Positions 6,313-6,919 of a DNA stretch of 6,919 nt are shown one piece after another. The translations under genes and the position numbers were made by a program. Each line of letters opens with the position of its first letter. Positions within the stretch are counted from its first letter, which is position 1. The DNA comes from Methanomicrobia archaeon (GTDB lineage Archaea > Halobacteriota > Syntropharchaeia > Alkanophagales > Methanospirareceae), in the NCBI GenBank assembly GCA_016928455.1, contig JAFGKP010000101.1:1-6919 (forward strand), in the 5' to 3' direction. The notes under the pieces are model-generated. The model searched no databases. It saw nothing but the letters and a program-made list of their open reading frames with translations, and had not been told where the DNA came from.

Positions 6313-6385
6313 TAGCCCGGGACGGATTCGAACCGACGTCACGAGGTCCAGAGCCTCGGATGATTGACCGCTACACTACCGGGCT
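6313..6385 (-). tRNA. tRNA-Gln, anticodon CTG
   Basis: A 73-base cloverleaf. The acceptor stem is a perfect seven pairs (AGCCCGG with CCGGGCT), followed by discriminator A; CCA is not encoded. The anticodon stem is CGAGG with CCTCG around the loop CTCTGGA. The anticodon CTG is at 6349-6351 and reads CAG codons. The T-loop is TTCGAAT with stem GTCGG against CCGTC, four pairs and a U-U mismatch at 50-64. The D stem has three pairs plus a U13-U22 mismatch. The variable loop has four bases. The first pair A1-U72 fits archaeal tRNA-Gln, which is first charged with Glu and amidated by GatDE. No intron is seen. Its first two bases also form the end of the TAG stop of the upstream gene. Confidence 0.95.
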
Positions 6386-6919
6386 ACTTTCTTATCTCGC
6401 TTGCGCGTATAAAAAACTTGGAAATATCTGCTTTAAATTTCAAAAGGAAGGATATCAGTGCGATGAGCAAGATAACAAGCTCGATACCGCTGCTGATTAT
6501 CGGGATCTCTGGTACGCCGGGTGTGGGCATGGTAACGTAGACGAGCTCACCGACCGTTCCGGGTATGAACCAGGAGAAGAGCAGCGTTAAGCCCTGCTCC
6601 TTCAGCCCGAACCAGAACAGCGGGTTGTAACTCGCCATACTGACCGGATAGAGCAGGAACACGCCGTTATAAAAGGCGTCGAGGCTGATGTGTGACGCGA
6701 GTAGTATCGAGGCGAAGATGACGTAACGATCCTGAAGTGCAGTGCTGTGGAGTCGCTTGTTGACGAGCAGCAGGAGCAGCGGCACAACGATAATGAAGAG
6801 ATTATGCAGTGTTGCGCGATGCACGCCGACATAAGAATCAAGATCGCTGATGAGCCCGAACGGGAGCAGGAGCAGCGCGGGCTTGAATTCGTCGTCCTTG
6901 AGGAGCGAGGCGATGATGA
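6384..6919 (-). CDS. YdjM/DUF457-like membrane-bound metal-dependent hydrolase (5' end outside window)
   Basis: The frame is open from the right window edge to a TAG at 6384-6386, giving 177 visible residues. The N-terminus is missing; the GTG at 6824 lies in the middle of a conserved region and is not the start. Family features are ISDLDSYVG followed by HRATLHN, which fits the D-x-D and HRxxxH metal-binding pattern of YdjM-type proteins (often seen as PDIDHP and HRGxTHS), and about 30 residues later SHISLDAFYNG, matching the SHLLLDxxxxxG motif. Hydrophobic segments flank these motifs, and a further one lies near the C-terminus (ELVILLIALISFLL) before a basic tail. The family is named for a LexA-regulated E. 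coli protein; its substrate is unknown. The 3' end contains the promoter of the next gene, a tRNA, and the stop codon overlaps that gene by two bases. Confidence 0.7.
   Translation of the reverse strand, partial: IIASLLKDDEFKPALLLLPFGLISDLDSYVGVHRATLHNLFIIVVPLLLLLVNKRLHSTALQDRYVIFASILLASHISLDAFYNGVFLLYPVSMASYNPLFWFGLKEQGLTLLFSWFIPGTVGELVYVTMPTPGVPEIPIISSGIELVILLIALISFLLKFKADISKFFIRASEIRK
6408..6417 (-). promoter_or_regulatory. TATA box of the tRNA-Gln gene, inside the upstream coding sequence
   Basis: On the minus strand the sequence is GTTTTTTATA. The core TTTATA is centred about 25 bases before the first base of the tRNA, which is the standard archaeal distance from TATA box to transcript start. 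It lies within the last codons of the hydrolase gene and encodes part of KFFI. This suggests that the tRNA is transcribed on its own and not only as read-through from the hydrolase gene. Confidence 0.65.

Noticed and set aside
5240..6367. 375-residue plus-strand open frame opposite moaA, the protease and the tRNA
   Set aside because: It lies antisense to two well-supported genes and the tRNA, is highly charged and low in complexity (many Glu, Arg and Asp), and shows no motif. It is a by-product of codon bias on the other strand.
6339..6386. Read-through of the hydrolase TAG as pyrrolysine
   Set aside because: Some methanogen-related archaea decode TAG as Pyl. Here read-through would translate the tRNA sequence and stop again after about 15 codons, so an ordinary stop is far more likely.
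6384..6824. Hydrolase starting at the GTG at 6824
   Set aside because: The frame remains open to the window edge, and the upstream residues carry the D-x-D motif of the family, so the gene begins outside the window.

Overview
The window is a compact stretch of archaeal chromosome, most likely euryarchaeal and of a methanogen or ANME type. The lineage is my inference; no marker here fixes it. The archaeal signs are a TCP-1/thermosome-family chaperonin, an archaeal-style TtuA/NcsA tRNA thiolase, a tRNA-Gln without encoded CCA and with an A1-U72 pair, TATA-like boxes at the archaeal distance from inferred transcript starts, and SD motifs of the GGTGA/GAGGTGA type. Genes are closely packed. There is no sign of mobile elements, CRISPR or phage.

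Left part (1-2480): a tRNA 2-thiolation enzyme gene runs leftwards off the window. It is divergent from a ClC-family chloride channel/transporter with two C-terminal CBS domains (621-2480). A 71-base region between them carries both promoters. Middle (2481-4411): a 128-base intergenic region with two perfect palindromes and an A/T-rich promoter candidate leads into a 600-residue chaperonin of the thermosome family. By my alignment from memory this protein has lost the catalytic aspartates of the ATPase site, has an insertion in the apical domain, and carries a basic, non-Gly/Met C-terminal tail. It is the most unusual gene in the window. A 95-base convergent spacer with a long imperfect hairpin follows.

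Right part (4507-6919), all on the minus strand and in transcription order from the right: a partial YdjM/DUF457-like membrane hydrolase, tRNA-Gln(CTG), a minimal M50 (site-2-protease-like) membrane metalloprotease, the molybdopterin/tungstopterin enzyme MoaA, and a 55-residue protein of unknown function. The hydrolase stop codon overlaps the first two bases of the tRNA, the tRNA promoter lies inside the hydrolase coding sequence, and the protease start codon lies 11 bases past the tRNA. The tRNA and the genes behind it may therefore share a primary transcript. MoaA would supply the pyranopterin cofactor used by Mo/W enzymes such as formylmethanofuran dehydrogenase in methanogens and ANME archaea. 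No direct functional link among the protease, MoaA and the small protein is evident.

No gene-free stretch exceeds 300 bases.
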